Part shown: positions 42,029 through 51,135 of the stretch, in pieces | Position numbering within the stretch: the stretch's first letter is position 1 | How the letters are laid out: each line of letters begins with the position of its first letter | Source: Streptomyces sp. ISL-87 | Lineage (GTDB): Bacteria > Actinomycetota > Actinomycetes > Streptomycetales > Streptomycetaceae | Direction of reading: 5' to 3' | Length of the DNA: 64,000 nt | Assembly: GCF_018614095.1 (NCBI RefSeq) | Contig: NZ_JAGGOY010000040.1 | Location: forward strand, 62,001 to 126,000 | Position numbers and translations under genes: made by a program | Notes under the pieces: generated by a model | Databases searched by the model: none | What the model saw: only the letters and a program-made list of their open reading frames with translations | What the model was told of the DNA's origin: nothing

Positions 42029-42769
42029 TCACGCCTTCAGTGAGTCCTTGCGGTACAGCCAGGCGGCGGCACCGGTGAACAGTACGAAGTACGCGGCGAG
42101 GATCGCCACGTCCTTGGCGTGCGGCGCCCCGCCCAGCTCGATGGCCTGGCCGAGGCCCGCGTAGGCGTGGGTGGGGAGCCAGCTCGCGATGGTCTGGAGC
42201 CACTGCGGGAAGTTGGCCGTGGGCATCCACAGGCCGCCGAGGATCGACAGGCCGAAGTAGAACAGCATCGTGATGGGGCGGACGTTGTCCCCGCTGGCCA
42301 GGTATCCGATGGCCACGCCGAGCGCGGCGAAGACCAGGCTGCCGGCCCAGATCGCGCCGGTGAGGGCGAGCCACTGCCAGGCCTCGAACCGTACGTCCTT
42401 CACGGCGGCCGCCACCGCGAAGACGACCAGGATGGACGGGAGCGAGAGGACGCCCGCGCTGGCGGTCTTGGCGAGGACGTAGCCGCGGCCGGGGAGGGCG
42501 GTCAGCCGCAGCTGGCGGACCCAGCCCTTCTCGCGCTCCTTGGCGATGCGCTCGCTGTTGCCCATGAGGACGGCGGTCAGGGCTCCGAAGGAGGCCATGG
42601 CGACCATGTAGAAGGCGGGCATGGTCAGTTCGGTGCCCATGACCTTGGTGGTGCCGTCGAGGGTGCCGCCGAGCATCAGGAAGAGGGCGGCCGGGTAGAG
42701 CACGGTGAAGAAGAGGTACTTCTTGTTGCGCAGGGCTCGGGTGATTTCGAGCTTGATGAGCACGTTCAC
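42029..42769 (-). CDS. ABC-2 type exporter permease
   Basis: 246-residue permease with six predicted helices. Typical ABC-2 features are the N-terminal amphipathic ITRALRNKKYLFFTVLYPAAL and the late LSILGGLWMPTANFPQWLQ. The GTG start overlaps the ATPase stop (GTGA at 42766-42769). It forms an exporter with the upstream ATPase; the DesRK partnership suggests a lipid, peptide or drug substrate at the membrane, which is inference. Confidence 0.92.
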   Translation of the reverse strand: MNVLIKLEITRALRNKKYLFFTVLYPAALFLMLGGTLDGTTKVMGTELTMPAFYMVAMASFGALTAVLMGNSERIAKEREKGWVRQLRLTALPGRGYVLAKTASAGVLSLPSILVVFAVAAAVKDVRFEAWQWLALTGAIWAGSLVFAALGVAIGYLASGDNVRPITMLFYFGLSILGGLWMPTANFPQWLQTIASWLPTHAYAGLGQAIELGGAPHAKDVAILAAYFVLFTGAAAWLYRKDSLKA

Positions 42770-43713
42770 TGGGTGGCCTCCTCGGTGAGGGCGATGAAGG
42801 CCTGTTCCAGGCCGAGGCCCGCGACCTCCAGGTTGCGGGGGTAGAGCCCGAGCGCGTACACGGCGTGGACGGTCGCGTCGGCGTCGGCGGACTGGAGCCG
42901 CACGGTCGCGCCGTGCCGCTCGTAGGCCCTGAGGGCGGGCAGGGCGCGGAGCATCTGCTCGTCCACTGCGTCGTGGCCGTCCAGGTCGAAGGAGATCTTC
43001 CGGGCGCCGGCCTTGGCCTTGATCTCGGCGGCGGTGCCGTCGGCGAGGAGCCGGCCCTTGTTGAGTACCAGCACCCGGTCGGCGATCGCGTCCGCCTCCT
43101 CCAGGTAGTGCGTGGCGAAGAGCACCGTGCGGCCCTGGGCGGCCTGTTCCCGCATCGTGGCCCAGAAGGCCTGGCGGGCGGTCACGTCCATGCCGGTGGT
43201 CGGCTCGTCGAGCACGATCAGGTCGTTGTGTCCCGCGGTGGCGAGGGCGAAGCGGACGCGCTGCTCCTGGCCGCCGGAGAGCTTGTTGACCGTGCGGCCG
43301 GCGATCTCGGAGACTCCGGCGCGGGCCAGTACCTCGTCCACCGGGTACGGGCGGGGGTGCAGGGAGCAGCCGAGCGTGACGAGTTCGCGTACGGTCACGT
43401 CCTCCATCAGGCCGCCGCTCTGGAGCATCGCGCCGACCCGGCCGGCCGCGACGGCCTCGCGCGGGGTGGTGCCGAAGAGCCGGACGGAGCCCGAGTCGGC
43501 GGGGCGCAGGCCGAGCAGCAGGTCGAGGGTGGAGGACTTGCCGGCTCCGTTGGGGCCCAGGAGTGCGACGGTCTCGCCGGGGTGGAGTTCGAGGGTCAGG
43601 CCGTCCACCGCCCGGACGGCGCCGTAGTTCTTGGTCACGTTCTCGAAGCTCACCACGGGGCCGGGTTCTCCGGTGTCCCTGGCGGCGGCTGTGTGCGTCG
43701 CGGTCGTCGTCAT
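42766..43713 (-). CDS. ABC-2 type exporter ATP-binding protein
   Basis: 315-residue ATPase. Walker A LLGPNGAGKSS (about residues 52-62), Q-loop MLQSGG, signature NKLSGGQEQR, Walker B LIVLDEPTTGMD and H-loop FATHYLEEAD are intact. A DrrA-like C-terminal extension (residues 225-310) follows. ATG start, first gene of the four-gene operon; a perfect 14-bp palindrome lies 60 nt upstream. Confidence 0.94.
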   Translation of the reverse strand: MTTTATHTAAARDTGEPGPVVSFENVTKNYGAVRAVDGLTLELHPGETVALLGPNGAGKSSTLDLLLGLRPADSGSVRLFGTTPREAVAAGRVGAMLQSGGLMEDVTVRELVTLGCSLHPRPYPVDEVLARAGVSEIAGRTVNKLSGGQEQRVRFALATAGHNDLIVLDEPTTGMDVTARQAFWATMREQAAQGRTVLFATHYLEEADAIADRVLVLNKGRLLADGTAAEIKAKAGARKISFDLDGHDAVDEQMLRALPALRAYERHGATVRLQSADADATVHAVYALGLYPRNLEVAGLGLEQAFIALTEEATQ

Positions 43714-43772
43714 GGCTCAAGATTCGCCCGTACGGGGGTGCTCGCGGCAGTGTCTCCGGTCGTGAGTGCCGG

Positions 43773-43786
43773 ATGACAGATGTCAT
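43773..43786. promoter_or_regulatory. Perfect palindrome, candidate response-regulator operator
   Basis: ATGACAGATGTCAT is a perfect 14-bp palindrome, 60-73 nt upstream of the ABC-exporter/DesRK operon. It matches the half-site-plus-short-spacer form (TGACA-n2-TGTCA) expected for a NarL/LuxR-family dimer. Autoregulation by the encoded regulator is inferred. Confidence 0.6.
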
Positions 43787-43799
43787 GCGCAGGACGTGA

Positions 43800-43834
43800 C
43801 AGAGCCCCCGCCCGAGGTCTGGGAGGGGGCTCTG
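43800..43834 (-). terminator. Terminator after the VanW-like gene
   Basis: CAGAGCCCCC / GGGGGCTCTG is a perfect 10-bp stem with a 15-nt loop, 25 nt past the stop at 43859. It has no T-run on the minus strand, like many GC-rich terminators. It insulates the DesRK operon. Confidence 0.7.
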
Positions 43835-43858
43835 ACCTGCTGTTTTACCCGGTGTGGG

Positions 43859-45991
43859 TCAGCTGGCGTTGGTGTCGATGAGGACGGTCCGCTCGGCGAG
43901 GGTCTTGCCGCGCAGGGCCTTGCCGAGGGCGCCCGCGACGTCCTGCGGGGTCACCGCGGTCTTGTCGCCGGTGCCGCGGGTGATCAGGATCCCGTCGAAG
44001 GTGTTCCCGTAGAGCTCCTTCAGTGCTTCGAGGTCGTACTTCTCGACGAGGTGGCCGTCGACGACCTGCATGCTGAGGATCTTGGGAAGGGAGACCTTCG
44101 GGCCGAAGGCGATGGACTTGGTGCCCGCCTTGACGATGGCGTTCTGGGACATCGCGGGGGTGGCGAACTCCCGCATGGCCCGGTCCAGTTCCTCCTGGCC
44201 GATGACCGGCTCCTTGGTGGTGACCGGGAGTTCGGACACTGCGGTCTTGCCGGTGGCGACCACGTCGCGGAAGGCCTTGGTGACCTGCGCGGTGGAGGCG
44301 TCCACGTCGAGGGTGCTGCCGGCCTTGCCGGGGACGGGGACGGCCTTGCCCGGCTCGAACGTGATGGTCCCCTCGGTGGCGGTGCCGGCGGTCCCGGCGA
44401 GCTCCTGGAGGGCGACCTGGAGCTTCTCCTCGTCGACCGGCATCACGGGGTCGGCGACGCGCTCGTTGCCGAGGAGCGAGCCGATGACGGTGACGGGGTT
44501 GTAGTCGCTGCCCGCCGCGTTGCGGACGGTGGTCTGGCTGTCCAGGGTCAGGCCGGCCTTCTCGGGCTTCAGCTCGACCTGCTTGCCGCCGACGCTCAGC
44601 TGGAGCGGGGCGGCGGCGCGGTTGCCGAAGGCGGTCTGGAGCTTGGCGACGGCCTCGTCGCGGCTGCCGCTGATGTCGACGCCGAGGACGGTGGTGCCCT
44701 TGGGGACGTCGGAGTGGTTCAGGAGCAACCCGGCGCCGTAGGCCACGCCGAACAGGGCGATGACGGCGCCACCGAGGAGGACCACCTTGGAGCGGCCCTT
44801 CTTGGCGGGCTTGGCCGCCTTGGCCGCCTTGCCCGGCTCGGGGGTGCGGGCCGGGGCCGGGGCCGCCGGGCCGGGGGCCGGTACGGGGGTGTCCAGTTCG
44901 GGGCCGGGCCAGGGCGCCGGCTCGTCGGCGCGGATGGGCGTCGTCCCGAACACGGGGCCACCGGTGGGCCCGGCGGGCTCGCGGTAAGGAGGGAACGCCT
45001 CGGTGGACGGGCCGCCGTCGTACGCCGGGCCCCCCGGGGCGGAGCCGACGCCGGGGCCGCCGGGGACACGCGGGTACGGGGAACCGGGACCCGCCGGGCC
45101 GCCGGAGGCGGGCGGGTACGCGGCACCGGGGGCCGCGGGGCCGCCGGGGGCCGGTGCGTAGCCCGCACCCGGCGCGCCGGGGCGCTGGCCCGTGACGGAC
45201 GGGGGGAACCCGGGGACGCGGGCGCCGTCGGTACGCACGCCCGCCGGGGGCGTGTCGAAGCCGGGGACGGCAGGGCCGCCGGTACGCGGCGCACCCGCGC
45301 GGGGCCCGTCGAAGCCGGGGCCGGCCGGGGCCGGGGCGGAGCCGCCGTCGGGACGGCCGCCGGGGCCGCCCGTCGGCGACGGGTAGGCGGAACCGGGGCC
45401 CGCCGGACCGCCGGGACCCGCCGGACCGCCGGGGCCGCCGGAGGCCGGCGGGTAGCCGGCGCCGCGGCCTGCCGGAGCGGGCGGGCCGCTCGGGAGGGCC
45501 GCCGGGGGCGGGGTCGCGGCCGCGGGCGGAGCCGACTTCCGGGGAGCGAACCAGTTGCTGGGCGCCCCCTCCGGCTCGGCCGGGGCGGAGTCGGGCTCCG
45601 CCCCGGCCTCGATCCGGGTCGGCACGGGCCGCGGCTTGGGGTCGCGCGCCGGTGCCTGCGAGGCCGCCGGCGCGGGCGCGTCGCCGGCCGCGTCGTCGGC
45701 GGAGGCACCGTTGACGGGCTTGCGTACGACCACCGGCGGAATCGGCCGCGAACCCGGGATGTTGATCCGGATCCGGGTCGTCAGGGTGGTCTCGGTCTTC
45801 GGCCCGTCGGTGTCGGGCGTGGACGGATTCGAGGTCACAGAGTTCTCCTCCGGGGCGGTCGCCGCGCCGGGCCGGGGTGGCACAGCCGTGGACGGATACT
45901 GGCCGGTTCCATACGGCGGGGTACCCGAGGGGTAGGCGGCTCCGCCGCGCCCCTGGGGCCCGGAGGACGAACTGTCAGTTTCACGACTCAA
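43859..45991 (-). CDS. Membrane-anchored VanW/peptidoglycan-binding protein
   Basis: 710 residues. Residues 1-410 are cytosolic and disordered, with many YPPASGGPGGP-like Pro/Gly/Ala repeats. One membrane segment (about 415-433, VVLLGGAVIALFGVAYGAGLLL) leads to an extracellular part. That has two repeats of the PG_binding_4-type domain seen in VanW and L,D-transpeptidase relatives (GTTVLGVDISGSRDEAVAKL, then KTAVSELPVTTKEPVIGQEEL). No catalytic Cys is seen, so it may bind peptidoglycan precursors only. The start is TTG (45991) with GGGAG upstream. Downstream of the DUF6113 gene on the same strand. Confidence 0.8.
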   Translation of the reverse strand: MSRETDSSSSGPQGRGGAAYPSGTPPYGTGQYPSTAVPPRPGAATAPEENSVTSNPSTPDTDGPKTETTLTTRIRINIPGSRPIPPVVVRKPVNGASADDAAGDAPAPAASQAPARDPKPRPVPTRIEAGAEPDSAPAEPEGAPSNWFAPRKSAPPAAATPPPAALPSGPPAPAGRGAGYPPASGGPGGPAGPGGPAGPGSAYPSPTGGPGGRPDGGSAPAPAGPGFDGPRAGAPRTGGPAVPGFDTPPAGVRTDGARVPGFPPSVTGQRPGAPGAGYAPAPGGPAAPGAAYPPASGGPAGPGSPYPRVPGGPGVGSAPGGPAYDGGPSTEAFPPYREPAGPTGGPVFGTTPIRADEPAPWPGPELDTPVPAPGPAAPAPARTPEPGKAAKAAKPAKKGRSKVVLLGGAVIALFGVAYGAGLLLNHSDVPKGTTVLGVDISGSRDEAVAKLQTAFGNRAAAPLQLSVGGKQVELKPEKAGLTLDSQTTVRNAAGSDYNPVTVIGSLLGNERVADPVMPVDEEKLQVALQELAGTAGTATEGTITFEPGKAVPVPGKAGSTLDVDASTAQVTKAFRDVVATGKTAVSELPVTTKEPVIGQEELDRAMREFATPAMSQNAIVKAGTKSIAFGPKVSLPKILSMQVVDGHLVEKYDLEALKELYGNTFDGILITRGTGDKTAVTPQDVAGALGKALRGKTLAERTVLIDTNAS

Positions 45992-46197
45992 GGCAGGTTC
46001 TCCCGGTTGGCTCCGCCGCCCGTCATACCGTGCGCGGGCAGCTCGGCGGCCCGTCCACCATACTGGCCGCCGCCCGCGCCCAATCGACCCCGGGGAATCA
46101 AGGATTCCCCTTCACCTCGCCCAAGCCGCCCTCAAAGCACCCGAAATGCCCCGGTCAACGCCCCCGGCCGGGCCTGGGAACGGAGTTCAACGCCCCG

Positions 46198-46581
46198 TCA
46201 CCTGCCGGGCCTCGCGGCCGAAACCTGCCGATCCGCCGGGATCCACATCGTGGCGCAGATCACAGCGAGCGCCGCCCCACCCAAAAGGTATACATACATA
46301 CCGATTCCGGCCGAACTCAGCAGGAAGTCCCCTTCAGGGCGGGGGACGCTGACCATCACGTACGAGAGGAACCAGCCGGCCGCCGCCGCGCCCACCCCGA
46401 GACCGGTGCCCAGGGCGAGCCGGCCCCCGAGGAACAGTCCGAACAGGGCCAGCAGCGCGAGCACCAGACCGCCGGGGAACCACAGGTCCACCACGAGCCA
46501 GCCCGCCCCGCCGGTCAGCACTCCCGCCGCCAACAGGCCGACGCAGGCGGCGATCCGCCCCGGGGTCAGCCCCGCGGTCAT
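46198..46581 (-). CDS. DUF6113 family membrane protein
   Basis: 127 residues with four predicted membrane segments and a basic C-terminus (RQVSAARPGR). ATG overlaps the mshB stop (ATGA at 46578-46581), indicating translational coupling. The DUF6113 assignment rests on this position next to mshB in Streptomyces and on the size. Function is unknown. Confidence 0.78.
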   Translation of the reverse strand: MTAGLTPGRIAACVGLLAAGVLTGGAGWLVVDLWFPGGLVLALLALFGLFLGGRLALGTGLGVGAAAAGWFLSYVMVSVPRPEGDFLLSSAGIGMYVYLLGGAALAVICATMWIPADRQVSAARPGR

Positions 46582-47474
46582 GCCCGCACCCCCGCGAACA
46601 GGTCGTGCTCGCGCGCACCGTCCGGGGTGCCCCGCCGGCCCGCGGCCAACTCGTAGTACTCACGGGCGAACAGCGGCTGCGCCAGGTCGTTGGAGAGCGC
46701 GAAGAAGGGCCCGTCCACGGCGATCTGGGTGGCGTGCGCCCGCATCGCGGCCGCCTTGGCCCCGACGAACTTCTCATCGGCGCCGATCTCGGCGGTGATC
46801 CGCTCGTCGGCGACCACGCCCGGCACGTCGTCGGGCGAGGCCAGCCCCGGGAAGGACGCCATCCCCCCGGCCGCGCGCAGCCGGGCGAAGCCCTCCTCGA
46901 CCACCGAACGCGGGACCCGGTTCCAGTAGACCTTCTCGATCGCGTGCGGGTCGCCGAGGTCGCGCCGGTACGTCTGCTCCGCGGCCAGCTCGGCGCCCCG
47001 CATGGCGACGCGGTGGGCCTGGATGTGGTCGGGGTGCCCGTAGCCGCCGTCGGGGTCGTAGGTGACGAGCACCTGCGGACGCAGTTCCCGGATCACCTCC
47101 ACCAGGCAGGCGGCCGCCTCGTCCACCTCGGCGGACCAGAAGGCGCCACGGCGGCGGTTCTGCTCGGCGCCCATCATCCCGGAGTCCCGGAACCGGCCGG
47201 GGCCGCCGAGGAACCGGTGGTCGGTGACGCCCAGTTCCGCCATGGCGGCGGCGAGCTCGCCGATCCGATGGGTGCCGAGGGTGTCGTCGCGGTCGGCCGC
47301 CAGGTGGGCGAGCTCGGGCGGGATGACCTCGCCCTCCTCGCCGAGGGTGCAGGTCACCAACGCGACATGGGCGCCCTCGGCCGCGTACTTGGCCATGGTG
47401 ACGCCGTTGTTGATCGACTCGTCGTCCGGGTGCGCGTGCACGAGGAGCAGACGGCGGGCGGGAAGACCGTTCAT
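46578..47474 (-). CDS. mshB: N-acetyl-1-D-myo-inositol-2-amino-2-deoxyglucopyranoside deacetylase
   Basis: 298-residue zinc amidase (LmbE/PIG-L family) that deacetylates GlcNAc-inositol in mycothiol biosynthesis. The metal motif AHPDDES (His15, Asp18) is at the N-terminus, and GHPDHIQAHR (about residues 145-154) carries the third ligand. Other family features are VTCTLGEEGEV and MMGAEQNRR. ATG start. A GNAT gene resembling mycothiol synthase lies at 53813. Translationally coupled to the DUF6113 gene. Confidence 0.94.
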   Translation of the reverse strand: MNGLPARRLLLVHAHPDDESINNGVTMAKYAAEGAHVALVTCTLGEEGEVIPPELAHLAADRDDTLGTHRIGELAAAMAELGVTDHRFLGGPGRFRDSGMMGAEQNRRRGAFWSAEVDEAAACLVEVIRELRPQVLVTYDPDGGYGHPDHIQAHRVAMRGAELAAEQTYRRDLGDPHAIEKVYWNRVPRSVVEEGFARLRAAGGMASFPGLASPDDVPGVVADERITAEIGADEKFVGAKAAAMRAHATQIAVDGPFFALSNDLAQPLFAREYYELAAGRRGTPDGAREHDLFAGVRA

Positions 47475-47498
47475 GGGGCAAGCGTAACGAGGCGAGGC

Positions 47499-47693
47499 CT
47501 ACAGCTTGAGCCCACTGATCATGCCGGCCACGTTCGTGGTGAGCTGGCTGAGCGTCGGCGCGATCGAGGAGCTCGCCAGGTAGAAGCCGAGCAGCACGCA
47601 GACGAACGCGTGCCCCGCCTTCAGTCCCGCCCTCCGCACCAACAGGAAGACGATGATCGCCAGCAGCACCACGGCAGAGATCGAGAGTGCCAC
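47499..47693 (-). CDS. Small two-helix membrane protein
   Basis: 64 residues with two membrane segments (about 4-20 and 28-46) separated by a basic RRAGLKAGH loop. GTG start with GGAGGTGA upstream. It lies immediately upstream of mshB (24 nt) and may be co-transcribed. Conserved in Streptomyces by memory; function unknown. Confidence 0.72.
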   Translation of the reverse strand: MALSISAVVLLAIIVFLLVRRAGLKAGHAFVCVLLGFYLASSSIAPTLSQLTTNVAGMISGLKL

Positions 47694-48038
47694 GGCGTTT
47701 CACCTCCACATCGAGCGGACATCGGTACGCGTACTCGTGCTCGGCGGACTCATACCCACCGTGCGCTACCGATCATAACTATCCGTACCAGCGCATCGAT
47801 CGAATTCCGGCAGCACGAGGGGCGCATGGCGCGCATGAGCGGGGTCACAGAAAGGCCGGCCGGGGAGTCTGTACGCCTCCCCGGCCGGCTGTCGGCACCC
47901 GCACGGCCGCACTTCAGCCAGGCTGCATCGCTCAGATCTCGGGGCAGAAACGGGCAAGTTGCCGCCGTGTAAACGGAGTTGTGGCGGCGGTGAGGGGATC
48001 CGGGGTGAATATTCGGGGGTGGCGAGAAATGAGCGGTG
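47694..48038. other. 345-nt region between peptide-transporter operon and the mshB unit
   Basis: It contains the terminator at 47855-47889, AT-rich stretches around 47770-47800 that could hold the promoter of the small-protein/mshB unit (CATAAC, minus strand), and no protein gene that I could support. Confidence 0.45.
47855..47889 (-). terminator. Terminator of the first peptide-transporter operon
   Basis: GCCGGCCGGGGAG / CTCCCCGGCCGGC is a perfect 13-bp stem with a 9-nt loop, followed on the minus strand by CTTTCTG, about 150 nt beyond the last transporter gene. Confidence 0.82.
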
Positions 48039-49151
48039 CTACTCCTTCGCCAGCGGGTTCGACGGCGGAGCGGGCGGCGAAGGCGGGGACGGGGGCGAAG
48101 GCGGCGGGCCCGGCGGCGGTGTGAGGTCGCCCTCGGCGGGGACCACCTGCTTCTCGGCCGCGAAGTGGCAGGCCGAGGGATGCGCCGCCGGGCCCGGGGG
48201 CAGCGTCTCCGGGATCGCGAGCAGCGGGACCTCGTCGGTGCAGCGCTGCCGGGCCTTCCAGCAGCGGGTGCGAAAGGGACAGCCCGACGGCGGGTTGGCC
48301 GGGGACGGGACGTCGCCGGACAGGATGATCCGCTCTCGGTGGACGCGGGCCTCGGGGTCCGGGACGGGCACGGCCGAGAGCAGGGCCTGGGTGTAGGGGT
48401 GGGTGGGGTGGTCGTAGATCTGGGTGTCGGTGCCGATCTCCACGATCCGCCCCAGGTACATGACCCCGACCCGGTCGGAGATGTGCCGCACGATCGAGAG
48501 GTCGTGCGCGATGAAGACGTAGGACAGGCTGAACTCGTTCTGGAGGCGGTCCAGGAGGTTGATCACCTGGGCCTGGACCGAGACGTCCAGCGCCGAGACC
48601 GGCTCGTCCGCGACGATGATCTCCGGCTGCAGGGCCAGGCCCCGCGCGATGCCGATGCGCTGGCGCTGGCCGCCGGAGAACTGGTGCGGATAGCGGTTGA
48701 TGTACTCCGGGTTCAGGCCGACCACGTCCAGCAGGTCCTGGACCTTGCGCCGGCGGTCGCCCTTCGGGGCCACCTCGGGGTGGATCTCGTAGGGCTCCCC
48801 GATGATGTCGCCGACCGTCATGCGCGGGTTCAGCGAGGTGTACGGGTCCTGGAACACCATCTGGATGTTGCGGCGGACGGCCTTCAGCGCGCGCCCCGAC
48901 AGCTTGGTGATGTCCTCGCCCTTGTACGAGATCGCCCCGGCCGTCGGGCGTTCCAGGTTGACCAGCATCTTCGCGACCGTGGACTTGCCGCAGCCCGATT
49001 CGCCGACGATGCCCAGGGTTTCCCCGGCCCGCAGGTCGAAGGAGACCCCGTCGACCGCCTTGACCGCGCCCACCTGCTTCTTGAAGAGGATGCCCTGGGT
49101 GAGCGGGTAGTGCTTGACCAGGTTCCGCACTTCGAGGATCGGCTCAGGCAC
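48039..49151 (-). CDS. Oligopeptide ABC importer ATP-binding protein (DppF type), operon 1
   Basis: 370-residue ATPase. Walker A GESGCGKST (about 50-58), FSGGQRQR signature, IIVADEPVSALD Walker B and IAHDLSIV are intact; the OppD/F C-terminal Fe-S-like cysteine cluster is present (SGCPFRTRCW, RC, SACHF). A Pro-rich tail of about 25 residues (PPPGPPPSPPSPP) is unusual and absent from the operon 2 paralogue. The GTG start overlaps the DppD gene by 8 nt. Last gene of the operon. Confidence 0.9.
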   Translation of the reverse strand: MPEPILEVRNLVKHYPLTQGILFKKQVGAVKAVDGVSFDLRAGETLGIVGESGCGKSTVAKMLVNLERPTAGAISYKGEDITKLSGRALKAVRRNIQMVFQDPYTSLNPRMTVGDIIGEPYEIHPEVAPKGDRRRKVQDLLDVVGLNPEYINRYPHQFSGGQRQRIGIARGLALQPEIIVADEPVSALDVSVQAQVINLLDRLQNEFSLSYVFIAHDLSIVRHISDRVGVMYLGRIVEIGTDTQIYDHPTHPYTQALLSAVPVPDPEARVHRERIILSGDVPSPANPPSGCPFRTRCWKARQRCTDEVPLLAIPETLPPGPAAHPSACHFAAEKQVVPAEGDLTPPPGPPPSPPSPPSPPAPPSNPLAKE

Positions 49152-50118
49152 CGATGCACTCCTTCCAGAAGAAGCACGCGCTGGTGCGGTCCGGGGCGAC
49201 CTCCGCGAGCGGCGGGACCTCGGCCCGGCAGACGGCCTGTGCCATCGGGCAGCGCGGGTTGAAGGCGCAGCCGGGCGGGATGGCCGTCAGGTTCGGCGGC
49301 AGGCCCTTGATCGCGTAGAGCTCCTGGCCCTTCTGGTCCAGACGCGGGATGGAGTCCAGCAGGCCGCGGGTGTACGGGTGCGCGGGCGCCCGGTAGATCT
49401 CGTGGACGGGTGCCGCCTCCACGATCCGGCCCGCGTACATGACGGCGATCTTGTCGGCGACGTCCGCGACCACGCCCAGGTCATGGGTGATGAGGATCAG
49501 GCCCATGTTCAGCTCCCGCTGGAGCTCCGCCAGCAGGTCCATCACCTGGGCCTGGACGGTGACGTCCAGCGCGGTCGTCGGCTCGTCCGCGATGATCAGC
49601 GAGGGCTCCAGGGCCAGCGCCATCGCGATCATGATGCGCTGGCGCATACCGCCCGAGAACTGGTGCGGATAGTCCCCCACCCGCTCCTTGGCGCCCGGGA
49701 TCTTCACCCGGTCCATCAGCTCGACGGCCTTGGCCTTGGCGTCCTTGCGGGACAGCCCCCGGTGGACCTCGTACATCTCGCCGAGCTGCGCGCCCACGCT
49801 CAGCACGGGGTTCAGCGAGGACAGGGCGTCCTGGAAGATCATGGCCATCTCGGCTCCGCGGATCTTCCGCCGCTCGTCCTCCTTCATCTTCAGCAGGTCC
49901 GTGCCCTTGAAGAGGATCTCGCCGCCCGCGATCCGGCCGGGCGGCGTCTCCAGGATGCCCATCACCGCCTGGGCGGTCACCGATTTGCCCGACCCGGACT
50001 CGCCGAGTACGGCCAGCGTCTCGCCCTCGTCCACCGAGTAGTTGACGCCGTTGACGGCTTTGGCGACTCCGTCCCGCGTACGGAACTCCACATGGAGGTC
50101 GCGGACTTCGAGCAGCAT
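49144..50118 (-). CDS. Oligopeptide ABC importer ATP-binding protein (DppD type), operon 1
   Basis: 324-residue ATPase. It has Walker A GESGSGKSV, signature FSGGMRQRI, Walker B LIIADEPTTALD, H-loop ITHDLGVV and the OppD tail with CAFNPRCPMAQAVC and SACFFW cysteines. ATG at 50118 is chosen because GAGGAG lies eight bases upstream; a GTG nine bases earlier would touch it. Overlaps DppF by 8 nt. Its nearest relative in the window is the operon 2 DppD. Confidence 0.9.
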   Translation of the reverse strand: MLLEVRDLHVEFRTRDGVAKAVNGVNYSVDEGETLAVLGESGSGKSVTAQAVMGILETPPGRIAGGEILFKGTDLLKMKEDERRKIRGAEMAMIFQDALSSLNPVLSVGAQLGEMYEVHRGLSRKDAKAKAVELMDRVKIPGAKERVGDYPHQFSGGMRQRIMIAMALALEPSLIIADEPTTALDVTVQAQVMDLLAELQRELNMGLILITHDLGVVADVADKIAVMYAGRIVEAAPVHEIYRAPAHPYTRGLLDSIPRLDQKGQELYAIKGLPPNLTAIPPGCAFNPRCPMAQAVCRAEVPPLAEVAPDRTSACFFWKECIGA

Positions 50119-50130
50119 GGTGCCCACTCC

Positions 50131-51135
50131 TCAGCGCAGCTTGGGGTCGAGGGCGTCGCGCACCGCGTCGCCGAGCATGATGAAGGCGAGCACGGTCAGG
50201 CTCAGCGCCCCCGCCGGGTAGAGCAGCATGTGCGGGGCGTTGCGGATCTGCGAGGCGGCGTTGGAGATGTCGATGCCCCAGGAGACGGTCGGCGGGCGCA
50301 GGCCCACGCCGAGGAAGGACAGGGTGGCCTCCAGGGCGATGTACGTGCCCAGTGCGATGGTGGCGACGACGATGACGGGGGCGACGGCGTTGGGCGCCAC
50401 GTGCCGCAGCAGCATCCGGGCGTTGCCGGCGCCGAGCGCCCGGGCGGCCTGGACGTAGTCGTTCTGCTTGGCGGTGATCACCGAGCCGCGGGCGATGCGG
50501 GCGAGCTGCGGCCAGCCGAGCAGCACGATGAAGCCGACCACCGGCCAGACGGTGGTGCTGGTGACGACGGACAGGAAGACCAGGCCGCCGAGGACGACGG
50601 GGATGCCGAAGAAGATGTCCGCGACCCGGGAGAGCAGCGCGTCGCCCCAGCCGCCGAAGAACCCGGCGGACCCGCCGAGGGCGGAGCCGAGGAGGGCCGC
50701 GCCGAGGGTGGCGCAGACGCCGACGGTGATGGAGGCGCGGGCTCCGTACACGGTACGGGTGTACACGTCGCAGCCCTGGGTGTCATAGCCGAAGGGGTGC
50801 CCGGGGGCGGGGCCCTGCTGGGACTTGGACAGGTCGCATTGCAGCGGGTCGCCGCTCGCGATGAGCTGCGGCCAGATCGCGATGATCACGAGGAACAGGA
50901 TCAGCAGCGAGGAGACGATGAAGACGGGGTTGCGGCGCAGCTGGTGCCAGGCGTCGGACCACAGGGAGCGGGCCTTCTGCGCGGGGCCGGGGCCCCCGGC
51001 CGGCTCCAGGGTCTTCTCCAGGCTCTCGGCCTCATCCAGTGCGAGGTCCATGGTGCCCCCCTGGCCGGTGGGTGCGATCGCCTCGCGGTCGCCGGGTTGT
51101 AGCGGGTCGTAGAGCGGGTCGTTGCTCTCAGGCAT
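50131..51135 (-). CDS. Oligopeptide ABC importer permease (DppC type), operon 1
   Basis: 334-residue inner-membrane permease. A hydrophilic N-terminus (1-65) precedes six helices; the EAA loop reads DYVQAARALGAGNARMLLRHVAPN. Cys pair in QCDLSKSQQG and GYDTQGCDVYTRTVYG is shared with operon 2. It ends at GDAVRDALDPKLR. ATG start overlaps the DppB gene by 8 nt. Confidence 0.9.
   Translation of the reverse strand: MPESNDPLYDPLQPGDREAIAPTGQGGTMDLALDEAESLEKTLEPAGGPGPAQKARSLWSDAWHQLRRNPVFIVSSLLILFLVIIAIWPQLIASGDPLQCDLSKSQQGPAPGHPFGYDTQGCDVYTRTVYGARASITVGVCATLGAALLGSALGGSAGFFGGWGDALLSRVADIFFGIPVVLGGLVFLSVVTSTTVWPVVGFIVLLGWPQLARIARGSVITAKQNDYVQAARALGAGNARMLLRHVAPNAVAPVIVVATIALGTYIALEATLSFLGVGLRPPTVSWGIDISNAASQIRNAPHMLLYPAGALSLTVLAFIMLGDAVRDALDPKLR

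Noticed and set aside
43766..46798. 1010-codon plus-strand frame over the VanW-like gene
   Set aside because: Antisense to a GC-rich, Pro/Gly-rich gene; composition is a mirror image and there is no ribosome site.
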